Shown here piece by piece: positions 8,677-18,017 of a stretch of DNA of 64,000 nt. Both the position numbers and the translations under genes were made by a program. Below the pieces are notes generated by a model. It was not told the origin of the DNA and did not search any database. It saw only the letters and a program-made list of their open reading frames with translations. Every line of letters starts with the position of its first letter. Position 1 is the stretch's first letter. Source of the DNA: Polaribacter sp. (GTDB lineage Bacteria; Bacteroidota; Bacteroidia; Flavobacteriales; Flavobacteriaceae). The stretch covers positions 48,994-112,993 of the forward strand of contig DYMN01000002.1 in the NCBI GenBank assembly GCA_020740485.1. Reading direction: 5' to 3'.

Positions 8677-11109
8677 ATGCAAGAAAATCACTTAACTTTT
8701 GAAGATTTTAAAACAGAAATCTTAACCGATTATAAATTAGCTGTTCTCAGCAGAGAATGTAGTATAATAGGTCGTAAGGAAGTATTGATGGGGCGTGGTG
8801 CATTCGGAATTTTCGGCGATGGCAAAGAATTACCCCAAATTGCGATGGCTAAAGTATTTCAAAACGGTGATTTTCGCTCCGGTTATTATCGCGACCAAAC
8901 TTTTATGATGGCAATTGGCGTTTTGACTCCGCAACAAATATTTGCCAGCGCCTATGGAGACACAGACATCAACAACAATCCTGAATCCGGAGGCCGTCAA
9001 ATGAATAACCATTTTGCTACTCATTCGCTCCACGAAGACGGCACGTGGAAAGATTTGACAAAACAAAAAAATTCTGCCTCCGACATATCGTGTACTGCAG
9101 GGCAAATTCCCAGATTGCTTGGTTTAGCTCAAGCCTCTAAAATTTATAGAGAATTAACCGAACTCAATAATTATACTCAATTTTCTATCAATGGAGATGA
9201 AGTAGCTTGGGGCACCATAGGCAATGCCAGCACCAGTGAAGGACTTTTCTGGGAAACTATCAATGCCGCCGGTGTGCTACAAGTTCCTATGGTTATGAGT
9301 ATTTGGGATGACGAATACGGTATATCTGTTCCGGCTAAATTCCATACTACAAAAGAAAATCTATCGGAAATATTAAGTGGGTTCCAACGCACTGCGGACA
9401 AAAAAGGATTTGAAATATTCACCGTTTCCGGTTATGATTACCCTGCCTTGATAGACATTTACCAAAAAGCAGCTGTTATTGCAAGAGAAGAACACGTACC
9501 TGTAATCATTCACGTCAAAGATTTAATGCAATTTACCGGACATTCTACTTCGGGTTCGCAAGAAAGGTATAAATCAGCAGAAAGATTAGAATATGAAAAA
9601 AGTATAGACTGCAACACACGTTTCAGACAGTGGATTTTAGACTTTGAAATCAAAGACGCGGAAGGGCAATCTATAAGATTAGTAAATTCTTTAGAGGAAA
9701 TCACTGAGATAGAAAATACCGCAAAAGAAGAAGCGCGTAAAGCAAAAAGTGAAGCTTGGAATGCATTTAAAACTCCGATTAAAAAAGAAGCAGATACGCT
9801 TTTGCAAATGGTGAATGAAATTGCAAATCATTCCAAAAATGCTCCTTTTATTCAAAAATTAATTGAACCATTTAAAGAAGAAACCGACGTTCACATTAAA
9901 CATACATTGGTTTTTGCTCGAAAAGTATTCAGATTTATCGTTGATGAGAATATCCCCCAAAAAGTATTGTTAAAAAATTTTATTGATACTATCTCTGCTC
10001 AATATCAACAACGCTATTCCTCTCATTTATTTAGCGAAACAGATCGGGCAGCCTCAAAAATTGAAGAAGTAAAACCCACTTATAACGAAAATGCAGCTCA
10101 AGTAGATGCTCGAACCATTCTAAGAGATAATTTCGATGTAATTTTCTCTCGCCACTCCGAAGTATTGATTTTTGGTGAAGATGTAGGTTATATTGGCGAT
10201 GTGAACCAAGGATTGGAAGGACTGCAAAAGAAATACGGAGCAATACGCATTAGCGATACAGGCATTCGCGAAGCTACTATTGTAGGACAAGGTATAGGAT
10301 TAGCTATGCGCGGTTTTCGTCCTATCGCCGAAATTCAATATTTAGATTACATTTTATTTGCCTTGCAAACTTTGAGTGACGATTTGGCAACCTTGCACTA
10401 CAGAACAGCAGGAAGACAAAAAGCTCCTTTAATTATTCGGTCTCGTGGGCATCGGTTAGAAGGAATTTGGCACTCAGGTTCGCCTATGAGTGGTATTAAT
10501 AATTTATTAAAAGGAGTGTGTATATTAGTACCTCGAAACATGACAAAAGCAGCCGGATTCTACAACACGCTAATAGAAAGTGATGATCCTGCTTTAATTA
10601 TAGAAAACCTCAACGGCTACCGACTGAAAGAAAAACAACCCAACAATTTCGGAGAATTTAGAACTCCAATAGGCGAAGTTGAAACGCTTATGGAAGGAAA
10701 AGACATAACACTGATTTCCTATGGTTCTACTTTAAAATTAGTGCTCGAAGCAGCCTTAGAGTTGCGTCAATTCGGAATTTATGCCGAAGTAATCGATGTG
10801 CAAAGTTTGCAACCTTTTGACATCAAACACGATGTGGTTAAAAGCATCAAGAAAACCAACCGTTTAGCCATTATTGATGAAGACTATTCCGGAGGAGCTT
10901 CTGCTTATTTGTTAGATGAAGTTCTCATTAAACAAAATGCTTTCCAATATTTAGATTCAAAGCCACTAACCATCACTGCCCGCAATCATCGTCCCGCTTA
11001 TGGCACCGATGGAGATTATTTTTCCAATCCAAGCACTGAGGATATATTTGAAAAAGTATATAATCTGATGCACGAAGTGAATCCGACAAAATATCCCAAG
11101 CAATTCTAG
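8677..11109 (+). CDS. Fused E1 alpha/beta thiamine-diphosphate 2-oxoacid dehydrogenase (branched-chain type)
   Basis: Decarboxylates a 2-oxoacid, probably branched-chain, with thiamine diphosphate and passes the acyl group to the lipoyl E2. The N-terminal about 390 residues are an E1-alpha module (RDQTFMMAIG, cofactor segment about 180-216). After a helical linker, residues about 455-810 form the E1-beta transketolase-like module (FGEDVGYIGDVNQGL, RSRGHRLEGIWHSGSP, DEDYSGGASAYLLDE). Fusion of the two subunits is common in Bacteroidota. The metal-site segment reads GNAS and WDDEY, where the usual forms have an acidic first residue and NN-Y; the Asn and Asp appear exchanged. Substrate class is inferred from similarity only. 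The gene is monocistronic and converges with the next one. Confidence 0.9.
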   Translation: MQENHLTFEDFKTEILTDYKLAVLSRECSIIGRKEVLMGRGAFGIFGDGKELPQIAMAKVFQNGDFRSGYYRDQTFMMAIGVLTPQQIFASAYGDTDINNNPESGGRQMNNHFATHSLHEDGTWKDLTKQKNSASDISCTAGQIPRLLGLAQASKIYRELTELNNYTQFSINGDEVAWGTIGNASTSEGLFWETINAAGVLQVPMVMSIWDDEYGISVPAKFHTTKENLSEILSGFQRTADKKGFEIFTVSGYDYPALIDIYQKAAVIAREEHVPVIIHVKDLMQFTGHSTSGSQERYKSAERLEYEKSIDCNTRFRQWILDFEIKDAEGQSIRLVNSLEEITEIENTAKEEARKAKSEAWNAFKTPIKKEADTLLQMVNEIANHSKNAPFIQKLIEPFKEETDVHIKHTLVFARKVFRFIVDENIPQKVLLKNFIDTISAQYQQRYSSHLFSETDRAASKIEEVKPTYNENAAQVDARTILRDNFDVIFSRHSEVLIFGEDVGYIGDVNQGLEGLQKKYGAIRISDTGIREATIVGQGIGLAMRGFRPIAEIQYLDYILFALQTLSDDLATLHYRTAGRQKAPLIIRSRGHRLEGIWHSGSPMSGINNLLKGVCILVPRNMTKAAGFYNTLIESDDPALIIENLNGYRLKEKQPNNFGEFRTPIGEVETLMEGKDITLISYGSTLKLVLEAALELRQFGIYAEVIDVQSLQPFDIKHDVVKSIKKTNRLAIIDEDYSGGASAYLLDEVLIKQNAFQYLDSKPLTITARNHRPAYGTDGDYFSNPSTEDIFEKVYNLMHEVNPTKYPKQF

Positions 11110-11160
11110 TTCTCAATATTGCTTTTGGCTATTGCGTGATTTAAAAAAATTGAATTTTAT

Positions 11161-13188
11161 CTAAAAATCAAAATACCAATTATTTAAATCATATTTAAAA
11201 CCAAAATTAAACCAAGTACTTGTTTTATTTTTAAAAAGAGTATTCTCTTTGGGTGCATTAAAACTACGTACCAACAAACCTCCAAAAACTTTCAAATTGG
11301 TTGAAGGGTTTATTAAATACCCTGCCTGAAAATCACCTATTACTATTTTAGCTTTATTACCTTGGCCTGTATTTATTCCGTAATCTGCATTTCTATCAGC
11401 GTAATCACGGAAAATATCACCTCCATAGCTGTTAGTGTCTTCCGTTGAATTATAATCAAATCCTTTGAGCCCCGCTTCTATTTTGCTGTTAACAAACCAA
11501 CGTTGATATTTATAATCAACAATAAATATACCTTCTCTAAAATTGCTTCCCCAAGGATGGGCTAAAGATTGGTTGTATGTTCCATAATTGGTTTCAATAA
11601 ATTCATGAGAATAAACATAGGGTCGGACTGTATTATACTCCATTTGCAAATTAAGATTTGGAAGGTGAAAAGCATTGAAATACTTTGCCCCTAATTGAAA
11701 AGCGTATTTATTTCCCCAATATCCACTGGATGAAAACAGCTCTTTTTTGGTTATTTCGTCAAAAAGAAGTTGACTGTAAATATGTATGTCCTTTTTTAAT
11801 TTATAAGTGGTACTTAATCCTAACATTACGTTTGCGTGTTTTGAACCGATTGCATACTCAATCGGTCTGTAAAGAATTAGAGGATTGATATAATCTACAT
11901 CAAAACCTTGATTAGGAGATTTTGCCCAAATAACACTTTCAAAAAGGCTGATGTTTAATTTTTTTGTAGCATTTAAACTCAAGTGGTGTATGGCTGCAAA
12001 TTTGCGTAGAAAAATATTATCTACTGTCACTTCCCTCCTTACATCGCGCATAAACATCCACAAGTTAGTATATTGAATTTTCCAAAAATTGGTTTGAATT
12101 TTAAAAAAAGTAGACGGAGCTGTTGCATCCGACAAAAACAAAGAGCGGTAGCCATCTCCAATAAAATTCTTATCACGTCCGAATTGAAAATTAAAAGTTT
12201 TATTGGGCGAATAGGAAACATATCCCGTAGATGATTGATAATCAAAACCATTAGTGCCAAATTCTCTTGCGCTTACTTGTCCCGGAATAACGGCAGCAGA
12301 ATTTCTTCCCGGTTTGATGGAAAAGGCATAATCATTGAAATAATCCACAAAACGAGCTTGACTTTCATAGAAGGTTGAAGATAGTACAATTTTGTTCCAA
12401 AGTCCGGCATCAATTCGCGCACCACGGGTGTTATTATAAGTAAATCTATTGTCCGAATTGTCTTTACCGGCTATCACATCAAATATAGGGTTAATATTAA
12501 TCCAATAATATTTATCGGAAATTTCTACAAAGTTTTCATTCCAAAATTTTCTCCCTAACCACGTTTTTTTGTCTTTTAGAAGTGGCGTTTGGATGGAATC
12601 AAATTTGTTAGTGTCAACAGCTAAATTGTTCAAATAAGGTCTGAAACCGGTGTGAATTTGGTCTGAATTCTGATAGTTGTGAAGAGATAAGTTATCCCAA
12701 TAATTCAAATTACTTCGATAAGGACTATTTTCTTTTCTTATCTCCAAATTCTCATTTTTCAAACCATAATTTAACCCGTCTAAAGACCCCGTTTGAAGCA
12801 TTTTTTTATTATTAGGATAATAAAGTATAAACTGTTTGTCTATAGTTTGCCCATTTAAAACAGCCGGTTGAAAAGGACTTAATTCCGAAAAAACTTTCTC
12901 TACTGTTTTATTAACTGAAACACTGTTAGAGGAAACGTGAATTACATCAAATTCTCCGTTTTTATTGGCTATAAAAACCACATAAAATTCATTTTGATAA
13001 TCATTTGCATCAGTTGGTTTTACGTATTTAGAGTTAAAATCTTTTTTTACGTTTTCCAAGAAACACTTTTCCAAGTTGGCAATCGGCTGATTTTCACAAT
13101 CTTTGTAGACGGGGTAATTTTCAGCTTGTCCAAAGAGTATTACATTGAATAATAGCATGGAAAGTAAAGTAATTGTTTTTTTTAACAT
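11161..13188 (-). CDS. Wzi/RemB-like outer-membrane beta-barrel protein
   Basis: Probable outer-membrane protein. It starts with a signal peptide (MLKKTITLLSMLLFNVILFG then QAENYPVY) and a short TonB-C-like region (about 25-115). A long barrel region has many alternating aromatic strands and ends in an aromatic residue (YFDF). The segment FGRDKNFIGDGYRSLFLSD resembles the Wzi capsule-assembly and RemB gliding-associated family. I chose the ATG at 13188 because the ten extra residues from an upstream in-frame start do not fit a signal peptide. Function (capsule surface assembly or gliding) is inferred from family resemblance. The acetyltransferase gene upstream on the same strand could support a surface-polysaccharide role. 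Confidence 0.75.
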   Translation of the reverse strand: MLKKTITLLSMLLFNVILFGQAENYPVYKDCENQPIANLEKCFLENVKKDFNSKYVKPTDANDYQNEFYVVFIANKNGEFDVIHVSSNSVSVNKTVEKVFSELSPFQPAVLNGQTIDKQFILYYPNNKKMLQTGSLDGLNYGLKNENLEIRKENSPYRSNLNYWDNLSLHNYQNSDQIHTGFRPYLNNLAVDTNKFDSIQTPLLKDKKTWLGRKFWNENFVEISDKYYWININPIFDVIAGKDNSDNRFTYNNTRGARIDAGLWNKIVLSSTFYESQARFVDYFNDYAFSIKPGRNSAAVIPGQVSAREFGTNGFDYQSSTGYVSYSPNKTFNFQFGRDKNFIGDGYRSLFLSDATAPSTFFKIQTNFWKIQYTNLWMFMRDVRREVTVDNIFLRKFAAIHHLSLNATKKLNISLFESVIWAKSPNQGFDVDYINPLILYRPIEYAIGSKHANVMLGLSTTYKLKKDIHIYSQLLFDEITKKELFSSSGYWGNKYAFQLGAKYFNAFHLPNLNLQMEYNTVRPYVYSHEFIETNYGTYNQSLAHPWGSNFREGIFIVDYKYQRWFVNSKIEAGLKGFDYNSTEDTNSYGGDIFRDYADRNADYGINTGQGNKAKIVIGDFQAGYLINPSTNLKVFGGLLVRSFNAPKENTLFKNKTSTWFNFGFKYDLNNWYFDF

Positions 13189-13264
13189 AATGTAATTTTG
13201 GTTATTAGACTTCCCCACTACCCCATTTTATGCAAGGGAAACTGAGTCAGTGAACTATTTGATA

Positions 13265-13849
13265 TTATTTGTTTGATATTTTAACCACTTGATGATTAAT
13301 CAATTGATAGCGTTCTCCGCTTTCAGGACAGGTTGCAAACCCTTGATTGTCAAATTCTAATCTATGTCCATATTCACTCATCCAACCTATTTGGCGAGCC
13401 GGATTTCCCACCACCAAAGCATAGGGTTTTACTTCTTTAGTAACTACAGTACCTGCACCGATAAAAGCAAATTCACCAATATCATTACCGCAAACTATAG
13501 TGGCGTTTGCCCCAATACTGGCACCTCTTTTCACTAAAGTCTTTTCATAACTTCCTCTGCGATTTATAGCACTTCGAGGATTGGTTACATTTGTAAAAAC
13601 CATTGAGGGACCCAAAAAAACATCATCTTCGCAGATAACACCGGTATAAATAGAAACATTGTTTTGAACTTTTACATTCTTTCCTAATATTACTCCGGGT
13701 GAAACTACCACATTTTGACCAATATTACAATTTTCTCCAATTTCACAATGGGACATAATATGACTAAAATGCCAAATTTTGGTGCCACTTCCTATCTTGC
13801 ATCCTTCATCTACTACAGCTGTTTCGTGTGCAAAAAAAAGGTTTTCCAT
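13265..13849 (-). CDS. WbpD-like UDP-amino-sugar N-acetyltransferase
   Basis: Left-handed beta-helix acetyltransferase built of hexapeptide repeats (for example [42 protein letters not shown]). The protein closely resembles WbpD/WlbB, which acetylate the 3-amino group of UDP-GlcNAc(3NH2)A in surface-polysaccharide precursor synthesis with acetyl-CoA as donor. Family-typical segments are [20 protein letters not shown] and TNPRS. The 194 aa length fits. Companion WbpA/B/E genes are not in the window, so the exact sugar is uncertain. Confidence 0.85.
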   Translation of the reverse strand: MENLFFAHETAVVDEGCKIGSGTKIWHFSHIMSHCEIGENCNIGQNVVVSPGVILGKNVKVQNNVSIYTGVICEDDVFLGPSMVFTNVTNPRSAINRRGSYEKTLVKRGASIGANATIVCGNDIGEFAFIGAGTVVTKEVKPYALVVGNPARQIGWMSEYGHRLEFDNQGFATCPESGERYQLINHQVVKISNK

Positions 13850-13869
13850 TTTTATAAATAATTACCCGA

Positions 13870-13877
13870 CAAAAATA
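13870..13877 (-). promoter_or_regulatory. Probable -7 element of the acetyltransferase gene
   Basis: On the minus strand this reads TATTTTTG, a full TAnnTTTG match, 20 bp before the start codon. No clear -33 element was seen. Confidence 0.5.
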
Positions 13878-13950
13878 CAAAATGTTACTGAAATTGAATA
13901 GTATCTCCTCCATAATAAAAATGAATTAGTCTGTATGAAAATAAAAATAC

Positions 13951-13958
13951 TATTTTTG
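13951..13958 (+). promoter_or_regulatory. Probable -7 element of the RND exporter gene
   Basis: TATTTTTG is a full TAnnTTTG match. It ends 14 bp before the chosen ATG at 13973 and overlaps an in-frame GTG at 13958, which argues against that GTG as the start. Confidence 0.6.
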
Positions 13959-13972
13959 TGGAAATTTTTTTT

Positions 13973-16354
13973 ATGCGTTTTTGGAACTTTATTTCACGTT
14001 TAATACTCAAAAACAGACTTGTAATCTTATTAATTTTACTTGCTTTCACTGTTTTATTAGCCACCCAATTCAAAAAACTTCATTTTTCTCATACTGAAGC
14101 AAATATATTGCCCAAAGATCATCCTATCAATGTTCAGTATGATAAGTTTTTAAGCATTTTTGGTGAAGAAGGAAATTTAATCATTTTAGCAGTTAAAGAT
14201 TCAACCATTTTTACTCCAAAAAAGTTTAATGCTTGGAATGAATTAACTAAAAAATTGAAAGAAAATAAAGAAGTTGCAAGTGTCATTTCGCTAAAAGACA
14301 TTAAACAATTGGTTAAAGACACTGTAAATCAGAAATTTGCATTACAGTCTCTTTTTAAGCATCCCATAGGTTCTGTTGAAGAGGTAAATTTGATTAAAAA
14401 CACAATGTATCATGATTTACCATTTTATGAAAATTTATTGTATAACAAAAATGGAACCATCCAAACCTTAGTATATATTGACAAAAAAATTGTAAATACA
14501 CCCATTAGAAAAAAGTATGTTCTCGATGTATTAAACCCATTGATTGAAAAATTTGAAAAAGAAAATAACGTAGATGTCAGAGTATCCGGTATGCCATATA
14601 TCAGAACCATGAATGCGACAAATATTGCCGGTGAAATGAATTTGTTTATGGCTTTAGCAATGGGTGTTACTATTCTGATATTTTATTTTTTCTTCCATTC
14701 TTGGCGTGCCACACTCATCACAGCATTTGTTGTGTCGATTGGTGTAATGTGGGCTTTGGGTTATACGGCTTTGTTTGGGTTTGAAATTTCGATTCTTACC
14801 GCATTAATCCCTCCACTTATCATTGTTATTGGTGTTCCGAATGCTATTTTTTTAATCAACAAATATCAATTGGAAGTCAAAAAACACGGCAACAAAGTAA
14901 AGGCATTACACAGAGTAATCTCAAAAGTAGGAACTGCTTCGTTAATGACCAATTTGACTACCGCCATTGGTTTTGGTACATTTATTTTTACTAAAAGTCA
15001 ATTATTGAGTGAGTTTGGTTTAGTTGCAGCATTGAGTATTATGTCGTTATACGTTTTGGGTTTAACATTTATCCCAATTGCCTATAGTTATATGGCTATT
15101 CCAAATGATAAAAATTTACAACATTTAGAACGTAATTGGATGATTAAAGTAATCAATTGGTTAGAACATATTGTACGAAATCACAGATTAAGTATTTATG
15201 TGGCTGCTATTTCATTGATTATTTTTAGTATGATTGGTATTTATTTTATCAAAGTTTCAGGAAGTTTGATAGAAGATATGCCCAAAAATAAACAGTTTAC
15301 CAAAGATATTCAGTTTTTTGAAAAAGAATTTGGTGGTGTTATGGCATTGGAGTTTTTAATAGACACAAAAAAACCCAATGATGTTTATAAATTGAGTACA
15401 TTGAAAAAAATGGAAAAACTCAATGAAATGATTGATGAAATTCCCGAATTATCAAAATCAATTTCAATGGTAAATGCGGTGAAATTCTCTAAGCAAGCAT
15501 TTTATAACGGAAATCCTGAGTACTATGATTTGCCTACCAATGAAGAGAAATTGTTTATAGCCAATTATATAAAGAATTCGGCAAATAGTGCAAATTTAAT
15601 GACTTCTTATGTTGATTCAACCGGACGTTATACCCGTTTGACAACCTATATGAAAGACATTGGAACCGATAAAATGGAGCGAATTGAAGAAAGATTACAA
15701 GACAGAATTAACAATACTTTCCCTAAAGAGAAATATGAAATAACCATGACCGGAAAAGCATTGGTTTTTTTAAAAGGGACTAATTATTTGATTATAAACT
15801 TGATATTAACTTTAGGATTAACCATTTTATTGATTTCTATTTTTATGGGATGGTTATTCAGAAGTTTCCCAATGATTGCTATTTCGCTTATCCCCAATAT
15901 GTTACCATTATTGATTACTGCCAGTGTTATGGGTTATGTTGGTATTCCATTGAAACCCTCCACTATATTAGTTTTTAGTGTTGCTTTTGGAATTTCTGTG
16001 GATAATACCATACATTTTCTCACGCGTTACAGACAAGTTTTACAAACCCACAATTGGAAAGTAAACAAGTCTATTTATGCAGCATTACGAGAAACAGGAA
16101 TCAGTATGTTTTACACCTCAATTGTGTTATTCTTCGGATTCTTGGTATTTGTGGTTTCAAGTTTTGGCGGGACAAAAGCCATGGGAGGATTGATTTCAGG
16201 AACTTTGTTGGTTTCAATGTTTTCAAATTTGTTGTTGTTGCCTGCTTTGTTAGTCTCATTAGAAAAAAGAATAGCCAACAAAAATGTATTAAAAGAACCA
16301 ACTGTAGATGTTTGGGCTGAAGATGAGGACGATGAAATCAATTCTAAACCTTAA
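13973..16354 (+). CDS. RND-superfamily (MMPL/Patched-like) exporter
   Basis: Inner-membrane protein of the 'predicted exporter of the RND superfamily' type. An N-terminal helix (about 10-30) precedes a periplasmic domain. A helix bundle (about 215-375) contains the PPLIIVIGVPNAIFLINKY segment. A second periplasmic domain and a second bundle (about 600-775) follow, with SVAFGISVDNTIHFLTRYR; the acidic residues there resemble the proton-relay site. About 12 membrane helices are expected. Unlike the AcrB-type pump at 22 kb it has no adaptor or TolC partner nearby. The cargo is unknown; related proteins move lipids or hopanoids. The C-terminal tail is acidic. Confidence 0.85.
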   Translation: MRFWNFISRLILKNRLVILLILLAFTVLLATQFKKLHFSHTEANILPKDHPINVQYDKFLSIFGEEGNLIILAVKDSTIFTPKKFNAWNELTKKLKENKEVASVISLKDIKQLVKDTVNQKFALQSLFKHPIGSVEEVNLIKNTMYHDLPFYENLLYNKNGTIQTLVYIDKKIVNTPIRKKYVLDVLNPLIEKFEKENNVDVRVSGMPYIRTMNATNIAGEMNLFMALAMGVTILIFYFFFHSWRATLITAFVVSIGVMWALGYTALFGFEISILTALIPPLIIVIGVPNAIFLINKYQLEVKKHGNKVKALHRVISKVGTASLMTNLTTAIGFGTFIFTKSQLLSEFGLVAALSIMSLYVLGLTFIPIAYSYMAIPNDKNLQHLERNWMIKVINWLEHIVRNHRLSIYVAAISLIIFSMIGIYFIKVSGSLIEDMPKNKQFTKDIQFFEKEFGGVMALEFLIDTKKPNDVYKLSTLKKMEKLNEMIDEIPELSKSISMVNAVKFSKQAFYNGNPEYYDLPTNEEKLFIANYIKNSANSANLMTSYVDSTGRYTRLTTYMKDIGTDKMERIEERLQDRINNTFPKEKYEITMTGKALVFLKGTNYLIINLILTLGLTILLISIFMGWLFRSFPMIAISLIPNMLPLLITASVMGYVGIPLKPSTILVFSVAFGISVDNTIHFLTRYRQVLQTHNWKVNKSIYAALRETGISMFYTSIVLFFGFLVFVVSSFGGTKAMGGLISGTLLVSMFSNLLLLPALLVSLEKRIANKNVLKEPTVDVWAEDEDDEINSKP

Positions 16355-16409
16355 TAAATTAGATTTACGATTTACGTTCCGATACCATGCTTTTAATTCT
16401 GTCATCCAA

Positions 16410-16445
16410 TCCGATAGACCTGCCACGCATGGCGTGGTATAGAAT
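16410..16445. repeat. Palindromic element CCACGC-ATG-GCGTGG
   Basis: A perfect 6-bp inverted repeat with a 3-nt centre lies inside a segment starting ATAGACCTGC. It resembles the CACGC-ATTG-GCGTG palindrome at 144-157, so both may belong to one interspersed family. Confidence 0.6.
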
Positions 16446-16536
16446 TGAAAATCAAGATTTGGTGTGAGCATGATTGACAGGATTATCGGAATATAAATTA
16501 TGAATAATTGAATAAAACCAAAATATTGCTCCACAA

Positions 16537-16592
16537 CTAATAATCAATAACTAATAATCAATAACTAATAATCAATAACTAATAATCAATAA
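16537..16592. repeat. 14-bp tandem repeat, four copies
   Basis: Four perfect copies of CTAATAATCAATAA (16537, 16551, 16565, 16579). Each copy is two related heptads. After an interrupting segment the theme resumes (AACCCAATAACCAATAAT and so on) up to the rfbA start. There is no G on the coding strand. Confidence 0.93.
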
Positions 16593-16700
16593 CCCAATAA
16601 CCAACGTTTCAACTTCATTTCGACTACGCTCAATGACCACGCTAAACGACCGATTATCAATAACCCAATAACCAATAATCCAATAATCAATAACCTAACC

Positions 16701-17564
16701 ATGAAAGGAATCATATTAGCAGGAGGAAGCGGCACAAGATTGCACCCATTAACATTGGCTGTGAGCAAACAATTAATGCCCATTTACAACAAACCCATGA
16801 TATATTATCCGTTGTCAACCTTGTTGATGGCAGGAATTCGTGAAGTTTTGATCATCTCAACGCCACAAGATTTGCCTCTGTTTGAAAAATTATTAGGCGA
16901 TGGAGCTTCATTGGGTTGTAGATTTGAATATGCAGAGCAAGCTATTCCCAATGGATTAGCTCAAGCCTTTGTGATTGGAGCAGATTTTATTGGAAATGAT
17001 GCAGCGACCTTAGTGTTGGGTGATAATATATTTTATGGTTCTCAATTAGAGAAAACCCTCAAAAGAGCATCTGAAAGAAAATCAGGAGCAACCGTTTTTG
17101 CTTACCATGTAAATGATCCGGAACGTTATGGAGTGGTGGCTTTTGACCAAAATCAAACCGCTATCAGTATTGAAGAAAAGCCAAAATTACCTAAATCCAA
17201 TTATGCTGTTCCCGGCATTTATTTTTATGACAACCAAGTGGTGGAAATTGCTAAAAATTTGCAACCAAGTGCTCGTGGAGAGTATGAAATAACGGACGTA
17301 AATAACGTGTATTTGCAAAAAGGACAATTGCAAGTTGAAATTTTGGACACAGGTACTGCATGGTTAGACACCGGTACTTTTCATTCTTTGGCTCAAGCCA
17401 CTCAATTTGTGCAAGTGATTGAAGAACGTCAAGGAATAATGATAGGTTGTTTAGAAGAGATTGCCTTCAAAAATGGATTTATTGATGCTAAACAATTACA
17501 AAAATTAGCGGAACCTTTACTGAAAAGCGGTTATGGAGAATATCTAATGCAACTTATAAAATAA
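16701..17564 (+). CDS. rfbA: Glucose-1-phosphate thymidylyltransferase
   Basis: First enzyme of dTDP-L-rhamnose synthesis: glucose-1-phosphate plus dTTP gives dTDP-glucose. The nucleotidyltransferase signature GGSGTRLHP is at about residues 8-16. [15 protein letters not shown] and the catalytic-metal segment LGDNIFYG (about 106-113, Asp108) follow, then [20 protein letters not shown] and [16 protein letters not shown]. The 287 aa length is standard. rfbB, C and D are not in the window. It likely forms one transcript with the thioesterase gene 4 bp downstream. Confidence 0.96.
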   Translation: MKGIILAGGSGTRLHPLTLAVSKQLMPIYNKPMIYYPLSTLLMAGIREVLIISTPQDLPLFEKLLGDGASLGCRFEYAEQAIPNGLAQAFVIGADFIGNDAATLVLGDNIFYGSQLEKTLKRASERKSGATVFAYHVNDPERYGVVAFDQNQTAISIEEKPKLPKSNYAVPGIYFYDNQVVEIAKNLQPSARGEYEITDVNNVYLQKGQLQVEILDTGTAWLDTGTFHSLAQATQFVQVIEERQGIMIGCLEEIAFKNGFIDAKQLQKLAEPLLKSGYGEYLMQLIK

Positions 17565-17568
17565 GACA

Positions 17569-18003
17569 ATGAATAAGTATTTTTACGAAGGTCAAGTGAT
17601 TTGGTCGCAAGTGGATGCCAATCAGCACATGCGGCATTCTGCTTATGCTGATTTTGCGGCGCAAGCAAGAGTAGAATTGTTGGATTTAATGGGACTTTCA
17701 GCAAAATACCTGCATGCACACAAAATAGGTCCTGTTTTATTAAAGGAAGAATTAACTTACTACAAAGAAGTAAATTTAAGTGAGAGGATTAAAGTAAGTT
17801 GCGAATTAATTTCTTGTAAATCAGATGCTTCACGATGGCGTATCCAGCACGAAATATTCAAACAAAATGGCGTAAAGGCAGCTAATGTATTCGTAGAAGG
17901 AGCTTGGATAGATATGACCAAAAGAAAATTAACGGCTTTAGGGGGTGAAATGTTGGCAACTTTCTTAACTGCACCTAAAAGTTTAGATTTTATTACAGAG
18001 TAG
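17569..18003 (+). CDS. Acyl-CoA thioesterase, hotdog fold
   Basis: A 144-aa 4-hydroxybenzoyl-CoA-thioesterase-like (FcbC/YbgC class) protein expected to hydrolyse acyl-CoA thioesters in the cytoplasm. The active-site segment VDANQHMRHSAYADFAAQAR has the hotdog signature, with Asp and a following N-x-H; the beta-sheet half follows (LLKEELTYYKEV, KVSCELISCK). Substrate is not predictable. It is placed 4 bp after rfbA and 14 bp before the EamA transporter, so the three are probably cotranscribed despite unrelated functions. Confidence 0.85.
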   Translation: MNKYFYEGQVIWSQVDANQHMRHSAYADFAAQARVELLDLMGLSAKYLHAHKIGPVLLKEELTYYKEVNLSERIKVSCELISCKSDASRWRIQHEIFKQNGVKAANVFVEGAWIDMTKRKLTALGGEMLATFLTAPKSLDFITE

Positions 18004-18017
18004 AAGATCAAATTAAA

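Larger units (their letters stand above)
16355..16700. other. 346-bp gene-free spacer rich in repeats
   Basis: No gene, tRNA or terminator is recognisable. From left to right it holds two GATTTAC heptads (16362-16375), a palindrome-containing segment (about 16380-16490), a 14-bp tandem array (16537-16592), a dispersed-repeat-like segment (about 16605-16656) and a further A/C-rich heptad-like run up to the rfbA ATG. Confidence 0.8.

Noticed and set aside
11161-13218. Start of the barrel protein at 13218
   Set aside because: The ten extra residues are polar and would precede a normal signal peptide that begins at 13188.
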